Of a DNA stretch of 64,000 bases, positions 24,121 to 37,699 are shown one piece after another. The notes below the pieces were generated by a model that was given only the letters and a program-made list of their open reading frames with translations, was not told where the DNA came from and made no database searches. Numbering within the stretch: the first letter of the stretch is position 1; the number at the start of each line of letters is the position of its first letter. The position numbers and the translations under genes were made by a program. The DNA is from Pithys albifrons albifrons (lineage: Eukaryota; Chordata; Aves; Passeriformes; Thamnophilidae), in NCBI RefSeq assembly GCF_047495875.1, contig NC_092462.1, forward strand, positions 29,590,523-29,654,522, given 5' to 3'.

Positions 24121-26957
24121 CTTGTGAGGAAAATAGTCTAATACTCTGGAAGATGAGAAGAAAGGTCAGTTGATGTTAGAAAAGCACTTTAATATGAATT
24201 CTGTCAGACAATTGATATACCACTTCCCCTCAGCCATCCTAAATAAAGTTGCTTCTATCAACCCCCCAAATCCCTCAGGCTTAATTAAAAGCAGGTACAT
24301 GCATAGCGTACAGACACATTCAGAAACATGCTACAGCAGACGGATCAGAGCCTGTTGTACTCTTGAACAAGATCTCTTCCAAATGATACAGGGACAGAGT
24401 CACCATTTGAAGACACACACAGGCGCAGCCCTACTAGGCTAGCAACAGCAGGCTCCAGAGAATTTCCAACCCAAAGCAAAGCCCATGGCTCAGTCCTGCC
24501 AAGTGTTCACAAAACCCAGAGATTTTCAAATTTCAATGCTACATAAAGCGGTATTCCTGTTGCACTTTCCTTCCTCCAGGAGAGATTCTCCCCAGGGCTT
24601 CAGAAGCTTTTGTAGGAGCAGGAATTCAGTTTGTCACAAGCTGCTGTACACAGCTGACTTCACCTTTCATAAAGCCTCAGATGTCTGGTATTTTTAAAGG
24701 CTAAGAAGCACTCATTCAGTTGAACTACATGCTTTGCTCATCACAGTCTCCCAGACCTGCTCAGTCTACAATGCCTGCAAGTAGTATTGTAAGGATACCA
24801 ACAGTCTGATACAGCAGCAGGGCAGATACTTAGCCAACACTGCTCTGCACCTTTCTTTCCTCTACTCCACTTAAACAGATGTCAGCTCAGAAGGCCCACC
24901 AGCTAGTTTTACCCCCAGCACAGAGTTTGCACCTCAAGCCTCCACAACATTTGTGCCCCTGGAAAACAACCATATATTCACAGGGCTTTGCTAAATACAA
25001 CTCATCTATTCAAGGTTGACCTTGGCTTTAGAACAAAGTCCTTCTCCCAGAAAGTGCAGGCCACATGCACCTCCACCATGGCCTCTTCTCCAGCACCCAG
25101 CCGATTCCTCCAGAGATGCAGTACCATCTCTCTCTGTGCACCCATTCCAGGGCAGCTGCCACCTTACCAGATGTAGCCCTGGATTTGCCTCTGCAGCTAG
25201 GCAGCTTCCAGAACATGGCACCTATTGCTCCTGCCCTTACACTGAAGTTCAGATGGATGCTTTTGGCAGACTCTTTGGCCTAGCCCTGGATGAGCCACTG
25301 GACAGATTTATCATGCACATCCTCCTCAAGTCAACTGTATTGCAGCTGACCTTAAACACAGAATATTCCCTTAATAAAAATCCTGTTTGGCTGCAGGCCA
25401 GTCTCTAAAGCTGCTCCCACCATGCAGAGCAGACTGAGCCAGCAGCAGTAGCAGTGACCACTGGCCTTATGATGCGGCAGAGTTCTGGCTGCCAAAAGCA
25501 TGTACAGCCAGCTCTGGTGCTCGATTGCTGCTCCCACGCCAAGAAAAAACAAGAGTTACACTCTCCAATTCAGTGCTTTAAGTCCCCACCCTATAACACC
25601 AACACAGGAGCTCTGAGCAGGCTTTCACAGCATTCATTCAGCAAGGGCATCTGTGCATTCAGAGCCCAACACACCCAGCAGCTAACTCCTTCTGTAACCT
25701 CCTTTCAGCTCAAGGGCAGCTGTACAAGACAGACAGCAGATCCACCTGTCTGCTAACACTGTTCTGCTCATCTCTACCTGGTTTTGCCAGGCTTTTATTC
25801 ATTCTCCTCTAAATTAAGGCAGCTTCCAATGCTTCTTCCCTTACTTGGGTCAGTTTCATCTGCATTGCATCTTTTCCCAGGGAAATTTATTCAGCTGGAT
25901 TCTTGTAAATGTTGAGAAGTCAGGTTTCATAGGAAGCCTTGGTTATTCACAGTTTTAGAATGGAGAGGCAAGAAATATCCAGCCCAATTGCATTACTTGG
26001 AGCTTTTTTCCAAGGTAAGAACTATAGTGACAGCTTTTCATACCAAATACGAGGATAAGCTCTCTGCTTTTACAGCTCATTTGACAACGCAGACAACTTT
26101 TTCTGCACTTAAGAGCCTGCTGATGCCCAACTCGAAGTCAACAGAGAAAAGTTTCCTTTTGGGGCTGGTGATGGCTGTCTTGAACTTCAGAGGCTTTGAA
26201 GGTGGGAGCAGGGGTCTAATTTCGAGAGCTCACACAGGAAAGAAAGGTCAAGGAACCAAGCAATGCAAGGCAGGTAGACCTAGGCAGGTACAAGGGCCAA
26301 TTTCTTTCCCCCTCCTCTCAAAAGAGGAACAAACTCGACTCTGCCTCTGGACCTGTCCCTGCAGCTTCACCCTCTCCAGAAAATGATGTCGCCACTCGCT
26401 TCTCCTTTCTCTATTTCTAGGAAGGAGAAGCAAGTCAGAGCATAGGCATTGCTTACACCTATATTTAGTGAACCCCGTCTGTTTCCTCCGCGATGCTCCC
26501 CGCGCTACCTGGGGACAGGTAACCCCTCTCAGAGGACTGGGCGTGCAGCAGCTGACAACCCAAAAGCCGTGACACGCAGGCGGGCGAAGCAGCGTTCGGC
26601 CGTTCTGCATTCCCTCTTCCTCCCCGACTCCAGCAGGGTCCCGCAGGCGCTCGCCCCGGGGGCAGGCGCTCGCCCCAGGGCCTGGGCGGGCGGCGTTATC
26701 TCGCTACAGCCCGCCCCTCCGCAAGCCACACCTAGCTAAGCTGCCCGGACCCAGGAGAGGCAGGAGAGCAGAGCCCGTCCGAGGGGCAGCCCCGCCAGCC
26801 CCAGGCTACTGCTCCCGGAGCAGCAGGAGCCAAGCCCGCAGGACCTCGCCCCCACCTCCCCCGGAGCCGTACCGCTCCCGCACACCCGAGGGTGCTGCGA
26901 GCCCGTGCGGGAGACACACGGGGAAGGCAAAGAGCAGCATCACCGGCGCGCCCGTAC
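24121..26957 (-). other. Predicted intron of PPP1R3B between 5' UTR exon and coding exon
   Basis: On the minus strand this segment begins with a good donor (CAG|GTACGG at 26,958/26,957). It ends with a pyrimidine-rich acceptor (TTTTCCTCACAAG) just before the coding exon; a second AG four bases further (exon start 24,116) is an alternative. I see no coding exon or recognised repeat inside it. The pairing of these two sites is inferred without transcript evidence. Confidence 0.55.
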
Positions 26958-27290
26958 CTGGTGCAGTGCATGGGACCAACCCGGCAGCCACAACCCGCCA
27001 CTGAGCGGGGGCCCCAGCCCGGCCTCTTAAGGGCGCCCGGCCCCGCCCCCACGGGCGACAGCCAATGAGTGCGCGCCGAGAGAGAGCCCGGCACGCGAGG
27101 GGGCGGGGCCATTCCCGGCCGCTCCCGGAGGGCCGCGGTGGGACAGGGGGACACGGGATACGGGGACTTCGTCCAGCAGTCCCGCCGCCCCCCTGCGCAG
27201 GGAGAGCCCGTTCTGGTGGAAGGGACAAGCTCTCTGTCAGGCCGGGGCTGCCCCCCGTCCCCCGTTGTCCCGCTGCTCCTGTGCCAGCGT
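26460..27290. promoter_or_regulatory. CpG island at the PPP1R3B promoter
   Basis: A sharply CpG- and GC-rich block lies in otherwise moderate-GC DNA. On the minus strand it carries an ATTGG (inverted CCAAT, about 27,063-27,067), a GC box (GGGGGCGGGGCC, about 27,040-27,051), another GC box near 27,101-27,110, and the putative exon 1 with its donor. The order CCAAT, GC box, exon 1, donor points to minus-strand transcription toward PPP1R3B. Bidirectional initiation is common at such islands and cannot be excluded. Confidence 0.75.
26958..27015 (-). other. PPP1R3B: Putative PPP1R3B 5' UTR exon 1
   Basis: A short GC-rich segment on the minus strand lies downstream of CCAAT and GC boxes and ends at a consensus donor (CACCAG|GTACGG). 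It would splice to the coding exon starting at 24,120 or 24,116. The 5' edge is only approximate. It contains one upstream ATG at 26,971-26,969 in a weak context. The assignment is inferred from signals only. Confidence 0.5.
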
Positions 27291-27304
27291 GCCGTCCCTG
27301 CATG

Positions 27305-27835
27305 TCCAGAGTCACAGGGTCAATCAGGCTGGAAAAGATCTCTGAGGTGATTGAGTCCAACCTACGACCGAACACCACCCTGTCAAGTAGACTGTGCCAC
27401 TAAATGCCACGTTCAGTCTTTCCTTAAACACTTACAGAGGTGGTGAGTCCACCACCTCTCTTCTCAGTCCATTCCAATATCCAATCACTCTTTCTGTGAA
27501 GAAGTTCCTCCTGATGTCCAACCTAAACCTTCCCTGGCACAGCTTAAGACTATATCCTCTTGCCTATAGCTAGTTGCTTGGGAAAAGAAACTGCCCCCCA
27601 CCTGGCTACAGTCTCCTTTCGGGAACTTGAACAGAGTGGTAAGATCCCCTCTGAGCTGCCTCCTTTCCAGGCTAAACAACTGCAGCTCCCTCAGCTGCTC
27701 CCCGTCAGACTTGTGCTCCAAACCCTTCATTGCCCTTCTCTGGACATGCTTCAGCACCACGATGTCCTTCTTGAATGGCAGGGCCAGAATTGAGAGGGGC
27801 AGAGTAGGTTTTGTGGGTGCCGCAAGCAGGCGGCT
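27305..27835 (-). mobile_element. CR1 LINE 3' fragment
   Basis: On the minus strand this reads as the 3' part of avian CR1. The plus strand shows the familiar complement: '...GGTTGGA'-like tail wording near 27,325-27,360 ('GGCTGGAAAAGATCTCTGAGG'-type text), then 'GAAGAAGTTCCTCCTGATGTCC' near 27,499-27,520, and the segment around 27,640-27,760 that corresponds to the end of ORF2 and its 3' extension. It abuts the PPP1R3B CpG island on the upstream side. The copy is too short and diverged to be active. Confidence 0.88.
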
Positions 27836-27839
27836 AAGT

Positions 27840-30800
27840 AAACAGGAACATGTTCTTGAGACAGCAAAGCTCTTTTGGGGCACCAATCTTCCCGACTGAG
27901 CTGGCCCAAGGTGTTTGGGTGCTCAGGGCTGGGTGAGGAGGAGAGTCGCTCACACACTCATGTCTTGTGGCTGTGCTTGTGTCTGGGTAGAAACCTCCAC
28001 TGGGTACTCCAAAATCTGCTTTCCAGGCCATACTTATGATGTGCAGTGGAAAAAATTCCTAGATATGTCTTCCCTCTATGAGATAAAAACACCTTCAGGG
28101 CCCAGCTGGCACAGAGCCCAGCCCCATGGGAATCCCTATCTGGCACACATACAGAGCTGGGAAGTAGTTTCCAACACCCTGAAAATATCTGCCAGGCAAG
28201 CCAATGCTCTGGCATAGACCCACGCTGCTTTGCAGGGCCAGCTAGGCCAAGGGGTCTGCCCATCTGCTCTCCTACCACCAGTTCCAATTACTGCTCCTTT
28301 GGCTGCTCCTGAGTACATGTCAGCACAGAGCCTGATGTCCTCAACAGTGTGAAAAATGTGCATGGACATGACCTCCCTGCCAGAGATGCAACTCTAGGAA
28401 CAAATGCCACCTTCATGGGCAAGCAGCAGAGGCTGTAAAGCCCACTGAAAGGTGAAGATGGTGTGTTTACCTTCTCCCCATGGGAATAATAGTATTTACC
28501 TCTTTTTGTGCCACATCTGGCCTTCAACTGCACAGCTGTGAGCATTGCTGTGGTCTCTCACCTTCCTTATGGAGCAGAAAAGCAGGACTGAAGTGTCAAC
28601 ATTTGTTTTCAATTAACTTGTGGAAACTCAAACAGCTATTGTTAAAGTTGGAGACTTCCTGCTGGAAGTTGCCATTTAATAAATTTATTACTCTGCAAGG
28701 CATAAGGGTTTTGTTGAGGGGGAAAAAAAGACACATTTTTTTGTTTTATAAAGCCTTTTTAGATAGAGGTAATGGTAATATTTAAAGCTGGAAAAAGAGA
28801 GCTGAAAGATGTACCCGCTGCAGGAGTCTTGTAGACTTTATAGTAATATTTCATGTGCTGAGGGTGTGGTGGGATTTCAGCATGTGGTATAGCAGGGATG
28901 AGTGAATCCATGTTCAGATTTGCCCAGGAGCAATAGACAGACATGGGATAAAGTGGTCCCTGCTCATGGGCCCTCTCCAGTGCTGCCTCCCCTTCTCCAA
29001 GCAGGGACACTGCAGCCTGGCTCAGCATTGCTGTCTGGGGAGGTTCAGGTGGAAGTGGTGATTTTAATGGGATAAGCCCAAAAACTGGGAAGCCCTGACT
29101 TACTCTGTGGCTCTGGTCTGCTGCAAGTTTCTCCAGTGAGTTGCTGGCAGCTCAGCACCACGGAGGTGCCCAGGGAGATGTGGGTTTGCCTCTGCACTGT
29201 GTGGGCTTTGTCCAGCCAACTCCCAGAGACAGGGGAGGAATGCACACACTCCAGGTGGCTCAGGGCACATTTCTGCCCCACGATAGAAGCCCTGTTTGCT
29301 GTGAGCTGGGCAGGGTGTTTCACAACTGCGGCTGGTGTTTGCCCTGAAGCAAAGGTAGGTGGAAGTTGGGGCAGGGCGTTGTGGCGGACTGTGGACATGG
29401 GCTGTTATCTTTGGGAAGATGAGATAGTGGCTATATTTAGCTGTGTGCTGGGCCCTTGCACAGTGGTCTTTGTGATTTCCCCACAACTTTCCAGCCCTCC
29501 TGCTTTGCTGAGGGATGGGAAGAACTTGCTCCCTGTCATGGGGAAGAGGCTCCAGGTTGCTTCTCCCTGGAGAAGCAATGTAGAACCAGTCCCATCCACG
29601 AAACACAGCTCTGGAAGGAGGGTCCCACTCTGCCATCACATCTCCCCTGGAGTTTGTTTCTGATTCAATGAGTATTTACTCCACGGTGTCCTGATACAGC
29701 ACGTGGTGGCTTCCGCACCCCTCAGCTTCAGCTCGTCTCGTTTGCTGCAGGAGGGGAGGCAGAGCTTCTCCATGCCTCCTGAAGAGCCCTCCTTCCCCTG
29801 TCACAGTCCCTCAAGAGCCACCTCTAACAGGAGGCTTGAGCAGGTCCTTGGGGACCCTTCCTGGTCCTGCCACTTTCTCAGTGCCCTGCTGGAGACAGGG
29901 GTGGATAGAGCATCTTCTGCTCCCTGTTGGGAACGTGCAGGCTGCTGTGACAGCTTGGCTTCCCAGCAGCTAGCCAGTGGACAGGCCCAGCAGTGAAGGG
30001 AAGAGGGGCCAAGGGTGTTGGGCAATGTATCCACACTGCTTCAGGCTGCAGGGCCAAGGCTCAAGGGCGAGTGCGGTAAAGCGGTGGAGTGGCTGATGTA
30101 ACAGCACTGCCCAGGGAGCCATGCCGGGGCTGCTGCCATGGGGCACCCCATCCCACATCTCGTGCCCTCCCCCAAATCAACAGCCCCCTCCTGCTACCTT
30201 CTTTTTCCTACCACCCCAGCTGCCATCCCTCATCACTGCCGATGGACATGGAGACTCCATCCCTCTGCATCTCCACGTCTGACTGCGCCCCCAGCCTGGT
30301 TGGGAGTGCTCAGTGGTGCAGTTGTGGCCAGGTCTCCACCTCTGGCTGTTGAAATCCTCAGGATGGTGGCAAAGGTACCCTGCTCCCTGTGCTTGCCACA
30401 GCAGTCCACTGAAGCAAACAGAGCCCACCATGGTGGTGCGACTGACGCTGCCACAATGTTGGTGCTTGCCAGGAATTTCCAAATCAGCGGCGCTGAGAAA
30501 CTGCTGCTGATGCCTTTGAACCAAGCTGCAACATTTGCACCAGCGCACCAGGGTTTTTGTTAAAGTTTACCTGCGCATGGCAAGGCTGTGACAGTAACTC
30601 TGAAGTAATCTTAATCAGATGTTGCCTCATATCAAAGCACTAAGGTAGAAACTAATTTTGGAGTAATTTTGGCAGCACTGGTGTACTACAGGAGAGTCAA
30701 CCAGGTCAGCACAGAGCCCCAGGAGTGGTAGCAGTAAGCAGCATGGCATGCCATTCTCCAGAAAAGACATCTGTGTCTGTGTGTCTGGCTGACTGTAGAT

Positions 30801-33800
30801 CCTGTCGAGTGATGGGATTCCCCCTTTTATTTTCAAAGCTCTCAAACTCCTGTGCTTGTCCCAAGAAAATAAGCAGAGAGCTTTCAACATTCCCCATTAT
30901 CAGAGGAAATCCCACTCTCAGTTAAGGCTCTTGACTGTGCTTTGTGAAGCTGTGCTCCAAGGCAGAGACACCACTGCTTTTCCTGGCTCTGTTCAGAAAT
31001 GAGGAGTTGCTTCAATATACTGCCGCAGGCCCAAAGTGGAGTATTTACCTTGGCATGTCTCCCTTCAGATCTCATGTGCACCCATGATCAAACACCCCGA
31101 GGAATGTGTACTCTGCCCTGCTGAAGACCATGGCACCTTCCCTTCTAGCCCAACATGCACAGAGAAGAGAGTGTGAGGCCAGTGGCAAAGCCTGGCCTGA
31201 TACTGTATGCTGTAGAGAAAGACTGGGTATTACAAAATTATGGTTCTTAATATTAAAAATGCTCAGCAAAAGAAACCTTGAAAATCCTTGCAAAAAAAGA
31301 GGGAGATTATGGGGGAGCAAATGAATGCAAATAAGTTCCTACAAATGCCTTAAGGAAAGCTGTTACTCAGAGAGAAAAAGGGGAATGGTCTTCCAGTGAA
31401 GGAAGAGCTCAAAGGGCAGGACAAGGAGACAAATGAGTGGAGAAACTAAATTATAGGCAAACAGGGACAACAAAGAGGTAAATCCTTGGCCAGGCACACA
31501 ATGTGCTTGTTGAAAATATTATATCAGTGCTAAGGCAAAGCTTGGTACCAGATTAAAAAAAATTCTTCCCCAAACACTGGGACCCAAGAGGGGGCAAGTT
31601 CCTGCAAGAAAAGAATGGCCTCTCTTTCTTTCTCAATGTCTATGGTGTTCTTTTCAGAGAGCTGTCTGAAGACCTTACCTTCTTGTAGTCTACAGATTTC
31701 ATTCCCATCAGCAAGGTTCTGGAAAAGTCAGGAAAGAAAGGAGGATGGTTTTCTGTCCCAAGATTGCACAAAGCAGTGCAATAACTGTGTACCCATCCTT
31801 ACTTTTTTTCCTTGAGGGCATCTCTTCCTCTAGTGAACATGCACTGTGGGATGTCTGGCTTGACCTCCCAGAAAGTTTTCTTTGTTATACTTCAGTTGTT
31901 GCAGAGAAATACAGTGGCTTTCCAGCCCTTCTGCTGTTTGTTTGAACATGAGAGCACCTAGTTGTGCAGATATGATGTGTGTAAAAAAAAAATCTGAACA
32001 GTATGAGCTCTCCTACATGAAGGAAGAAAAGAGCATAAAAACAGAGCTTGGACTGGAACCTCAAATCCTCCACATTCTCCATGCACTCTTGAAGGAGAGG
32101 GACAAGGGTGGGGAGGGAGTGGTGAGAATATGAAAAGGAATTGGGACTGTTTCAATGGATACACTGATGCAATTGCAGAGGCAGAGGGGCTCTCACCTCC
32201 AAGTGGAATCAGTCCAGCTGCATTGATAGCTTGCCTTATTTACACCATACAAGCATCCAACTGGCTGAACTTGAACCTGCCCTAGATGCATAAGGCACAG
32301 GGAAGCAATGTATATTTTAACTTTGGTGCCCTACAAAGGCTGCAAACCTTATTTGGTGGGGCACATGCCTTGGGAACTTGTGTGCATCCAGACCTGGGGA
32401 CTTAGAGGGCTTATCTTTGCATGCTTTGCCTGAAAGCCACTTGAATGTTGATGAAGGCTGAGAGGGAAAAAGCCAGACAGAGGAGTGCATGTAGTTCTTG
32501 ATGATAAATATGACCCTAAGTTCCTTTCAGGGGTTCATACCCTTCAGCTAAGCCTCTATGACCATCCAGGCTTTCTGCTGCAGCAAAGTATGGTGTGTCC
32601 CTCCATGAAGCATTTTGTCTCATCCTAAGATTAGTGTCAAGGAAAGATGAGATCTGTTGCTTTCTGGACTTGCCTAACTTTGTGCATTTACTATAGAGGG
32701 AATCTGAAAATCAGCAGGAACAAGATGACTATTAAATAGTATCTTGAGCAAGTGCCAAAGGCAATGTCAATGGTAAAGGCAAGAGCTCAGAATGTGGGGG
32801 AAGGAGGTCAGCTAGAACTACTCCAATCATCAGCCTTTGCATTCTTTTTGAGTGTAACCTGGCCTTTTTATTTGGAAGTTTTAATTTAATCCTAGAGGAG
32901 AGGGAAAGTGATATTCAAGGATTTACCCAATTAACCAGAAGCTTGAAGTTTCCTTCTTGCAGAAACTGACTGCTAGCAAAAATTACCCTCTCTGGAGATC
33001 TTGTACTTCTGAAGTTGCATATGAAATGCTGCAAAGTAGATCACTTGAAATCCTAGGTTTGGTGCATACAAATACCTGTAGTGCCTGCAGGTATAGTGTC
33101 ATTTCCTCCTCTTCAGAGTACTTAGGATCCTGCAGAGACAGCTGTCTCCTTGCCTGATCTCACAAGATCCAGCTAATCTGATCTGCACTGTGCAGGAATT
33201 GATTGTGCACAGCTTCTTTGCACCAGAGCAAGGACTTCCAAGCTTGGATTAGATGAAGCAGAATTTAGGAGATGTGCCTGCAGACAAGAGACACACCCAG
33301 AGAGCAGGAGTAATTCTAACGGGACCTAGAAAGCAGGCTAGCTATTCATAGGCAGGCTGCCTTTGATCAGGAAGGAGGGAGTCGGGCCATCGGATGTACG
33401 GTAAACAGCGTTCCAGTGCTGACAGCTGGGAATAGCTCATGTCCCAAGACCAGGGAGCTGTGAGCATTTTTGCCTGCCTCCTTCATCCCTTCTCTTCCTC
33501 TAGTCTTTGCTCATCTCCTATTACTGATCTACCCAGCTTCCCTTTGCTGCATGGGATAGCATGAGGAAGAGGACAGTGCTACTCACCTTCAGCATCTGGA
33601 AGCCTGCAGTGGCTGAAAAACCAGCGTAAAGAAAATACAACCTCCTCCCATAAGTAAAACAAACTGCTTGGTGTCCCTTAAGTTTCCCTGGATGCTACTG
33701 ATTCCTGAGCAGAAGCTAAAGTGCTGGAAGGCAATTGAAGGTGTTGCAGACACAGGAGGTGGTGAAGGAGGTCTTTGTCTTTATAAATGGGATCCCAGCA

Positions 33801-36035
33801 TATAGTGATCTGAACAGAGTGACACCAGCAAAGCTGGAAAAAGCCAGCAATAGCTGGAGTCTGCAGAAAAAGATCAGTAAGTTGAAATAAATATGATGGT
33901 TCTGAAAGTCGCCATGAGAAGGTTGGGAATTGAATTTGCTGACTTACCTGATCCTGATAAAGGAGAGACAAACCTGTAAGAGGTGCAATATCATGTAGCA
34001 GCTAAACATTTCCTGGTGACTTCTGCACTCCAGATGACTGTTTTTTGAGAAAGGAAGTGAATGCAATATTACTTTTTCATGTCTTGTGCAAGAAGACAGC
34101 AACATGGACATTGTGTGATTCACGTACGCATAAACACATACATACGTACCTGCATGGGTGCACACTTGCACAAAGATGCTCATGGAAAGATGCAAGACTT
34201 CAGTGTTGTACTCTAAGCCCAAATAAGCTCAAAGAGCAGAATATCATCTACTGCTGAGTTTTTCAGAGAAACCTGCAGAGAACCTGGTTGCACAGATTTT
34301 GAGCCGTCTTAGGTTATGAACTTTTTCACCGCCACAACTGCAGTGATAACTCAAATGTTTTTCTGAAAGTCAAGTGCCACAATAGATCATCTTTCCTAAT
34401 ATTTCAAGAATGCTTTGACCTCCCCACAGTCATCCAATTTTGTGCAGCACCACTCCATCAAAACTCATAGTGCAATGCTGAAAAATTTCAGGCAGTACAA
34501 AACACTCTGCACTAATTATTTCCATTCATCTAAGGGTCACTTCAGAATACAGAGTCTTCTGTGACATTCAGGCTCCTGGTGTGGCAACAACCTGGAAAAG
34601 ACCAAACACTGCACTTTCCAAGGCTGGCTGCTGTAGCATCTTGAGACTCACAGAGCACTTCTGTCAGCATTTCCCAGAGACAGGAAGGTGCTGTCACATC
34701 ATGGAGAGGGACTGTATAGCTAGGCCAGCTGTCCTACAGAGGGATGACGCACTTCAAACCCTACCAACTCTCTCAGCTATCTTTGATTACCTAGAAATCA
34801 CTTTGATTATCTTGAAATTACTCCAGCCCAGTCTTCTGACATCATGTCCTTCAAGGGCTGGTTGGTTCTCCTCCCTCTGGTGGCTGGATCCTCTGTAGGA
34901 GTCCTTACAATGCCCAGTGCAGCTCAGGTTGTAGTTGATGTGAGCTAGATTTGAGCTACTTGACAGCTTTGGAACAATCTTTACAGCCTTTGGTCCCACA
35001 GCCCCTAGAGTTGTGGTTATGGTGGGGCTTGGTCAAGGAAGAAATTTCCTTGGGTCCCCCAAAAGTTAGCCAGAGGCAGCTCAATCAAATCAAATAATCA
35101 AGTACTATTTGATCAACAGCTTAACCCAAGTTGCTTGTGGCTTCCCTGGCTTCCCTGGCAGCCAGAGCCTGGTCCAGCATGTACAACAGCATCACTGGGG
35201 CTTTGCACTCTCCCTGTTCAGGGAATCATGGGCAGGACATAACTACCCTGGCACCCAAACTGCCTCCAACTGAGATTTTTAAAGCCTCTGCTTAAACGTG
35301 AGCTAAAGCAGCTATAAATAGCAATCAGTGGCCCCTGGTTAACCCAAGGGCTTTGATCACAGAACTGGCTCTGTGTGTGAGTGATTGGCTGCTCTCACAC
35401 TCTGCTCTCACATCAGCGGGGGGCCAAGTTCATCAGTACTTCTGGCTTATACTGCTGCCTTGTAGTCTGGGTAGTGGGAGGGTGGGCATATATTTCTTTA
35501 GACACCTGCAAATATGAAAATACATATTTATCTATTCTATGGCAATAAATATGCTTGTACATAGCTACAACATACAACTCATAATGGAAAATATAAAGCC
35601 TAAATTTCAAATTAAGACTTAAGTGCAAAACAATCTGTAGAGATTTCTAAAGTTAAATAATATATTTAACATAAATCTCTTGATAGAAGGTTGGAAGCAA
35701 CTGCCTCTGGGCAGGGAGGACACTTGACACCAACATTGCAAAGCTGACAATGTCCCCATCTGGCAGGGACACTGCAGTGCATGGTGTGTCATGGACCTAA
35801 CCACTGCCTACCACAGTGCTGCTGGTCCCTAGCATTGCTTATCTGCACGAGCACACATCCTATTTATTCAGTAAACTTTCCTTTGTTTTGCAGCCTACTC
35901 TCCTATATAGTGAGTTATTGCCTTATGATTGGACATCATGGTTGTAATATGCACTGCCCTCCAGGTTTAATTCCTTCTTCCGTGTCAGTCCAAAGTCTGA
36001 GTCTCTAAAATCACTGCCAAGGCTGTGTTCCCCCC
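27840..36035. other. Intergenic DNA between PPP1R3B and the LRP gene, left part
   Basis: No gene, RNA or classified repeat could be supported here. The 29.0-30.6 kb part is richer in GC and in overlapping short frames on both strands, but these have no domain signature or consistent splice signals. Confidence 0.5.
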
Positions 36036-36039
36036 TGCC

Positions 36040-36555
36040 AGGCACTTCTGAGGCTGTATGTGGAGCACTGTGCCCAGTCTGGGTCTCCAGTGTGAGAGAA
36101 ATGGTGCCAGGTTGCAGCCCAGTGGCAGCAAGGGTTTGGAGCATGGGACATGTAAGGAAAGACTGAAGGAAATGGACTTCTTCAGCCCAGAGGAGAAATG
36201 GCTGATGGGGTTGCAGATGCATCTTCCATTGCATGAGAGATAATGAATGCAGAGCCAAACCTTCTCAGAGGAGCCCAGTGAAAGGACAAGAGCCAACAGG
36301 CACTTCCACAACACAGAGATGAAATGAGATCTGATGATGAGATAGGTGGAAACCACTGCTACAGAAGAATGGGACAGCAGTATATGACCCAGAGATGGTG
36401 GCACCTCCATCCTTGGGGACATCAAGCTTCACCTGGATGTAGCCCCAAATATACTGCCCTAACTATGAGAGTGGCCCTCACACAAGGAGGGAGGATGGGA
36501 CAGACACCTCCAAAGCTCCCTTCTACATAAATCCATCCATGATTGTATGATTATG
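36040..36555 (+). mobile_element. Old CR1 LINE 3' fragment
   Basis: Sense-orientation CR1 remnant. The text from about 36,055 (GGAGCACTGTGCCCAGTCTGGG) and from 36,170 (GACTTCTTCAGCCCAGAGG) matches the CR1 ORF2 end and 3' UTR. A degenerate octamer-type tail (CCATGATTGTATGATTATG) lies near 36,535-36,555. The frame is destroyed. Divergence suggests an older insertion than the copy at 4.5 kb. Confidence 0.8.
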
Positions 36556-37581
36556 TTTCCCTATTTGAAACTGTTCTCATTTGAAAGCATTGGTGGCTAC
36601 TGATTTCCCTGATGTGGTCTGTGAGAGTTCACAGGTATATCTCAGTGGCCCAAGGCTTTCATAGGAACAGGCAACACCCAACAATGCTTAAAATGAAGAG
36701 CATGTGCTACAGCAAGCAAATGCAGAATGATGAGAGGCAGAAAAGACATAGAGAACTCATAAATTGGTGTGGTAGGTAATCCAACAAGATATCCTAGTCT
36801 AAGGTAAACACACACATCCCTTATTAATAACGAGGTATCTTATTCTGCATAAACCAATCAGGTCTATCTGTGGGCTATGTACAAGTGAACTGGCTCACAG
36901 ACCTTTGCCTGCAGTGCCTGATGTGATTCTTGCAGCTCTGCAGATTCCTGCCTGCCTTAGCTCCTGCTGCAGACAGATGGGCTCCTGCTGGGTATCACTG
37001 TTACCCACAACATGCTCAGCTGCCATCTGCACTGTTGTCTCAAGTGAGTTTGACTGGTTTGTTTCATCACTCACCCTGGTCTAAGACTTTGCCCATGAAT
37101 GAAGATCATGTCAGGGATACTGTCAATCAATCAGCACTCTTATTTTTTCCATTTGTAAAGGAGGTGTACATAAAATGGCCACTCCCTGTCATAGGACCTT
37201 GTGGATGCTAAAAGCCAATGTGAGTTCAAAAGGGATTTCACAGAATCAAAAATGCCACTGTTGCATGCAAAGACACTCCTGCCTTTTCTGGAAATTTTTG
37301 AACTGCAAATCGACCTGGCTGGGAATGTAATCAGGAGAGAAATCACTATAGGCTTGCCCAGCTCTTCTCTTCCTCAGGCATCTGCCCTAGCTCTCTACCA
37401 GGCAGGGTGATGGGAGAGATGAACTACATTTGAGCTTAAGAACTCACAGAAAAGCTTAGTATAACAGAATTTCTCCCTAGAAATCTTCACAGAAGGCAAA
37501 ATTCTGTGGGTAGAGAGGGACTGTTGCAGAGCAAAGAGCAAGGCTGCCCAACTCCTCCTCCCTACCCAAGGGCTTCTGTGT

Positions 37582-37690
37582 AGAATCATAGAATCACTTA
37601 GGTTGGAAAAGATCTTTCAAATCAACAAGTCCAATCCTTGACCCAGCACTGCCAAGTCCACCACTTAACCATGTCCCTAAACACCACATC
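37582..37690 (-). mobile_element. CR1 LINE extreme 3' end fragment
   Basis: On the plus strand it opens with the complement of the CR1 terminal octamer repeat (AGAATCATAGAATCAC), then the conserved 'TTAGGTTGGAAAAGATCTTT' text. This is the standard 3' end of a minus-strand CR1. It is severely 5'-truncated, as is usual for this family. Confidence 0.92.
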
Positions 37691-37699
37691 TACACATCT

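Noticed and set aside
26806..27378. Minus-strand open frame of 190 codons at the PPP1R3B promoter
   Set aside because: GC-rich island artefact. It runs through the CCAAT and GC boxes and the first-exon donor into CR1 sequence and has no domain.
34990..35460. Possible second LTR on the minus strand
   Set aside because: There is a short palindromic patch and TATA-like text, but no matching terminal inverted repeats, no TG...CA ends in register and no proper AATAAA.
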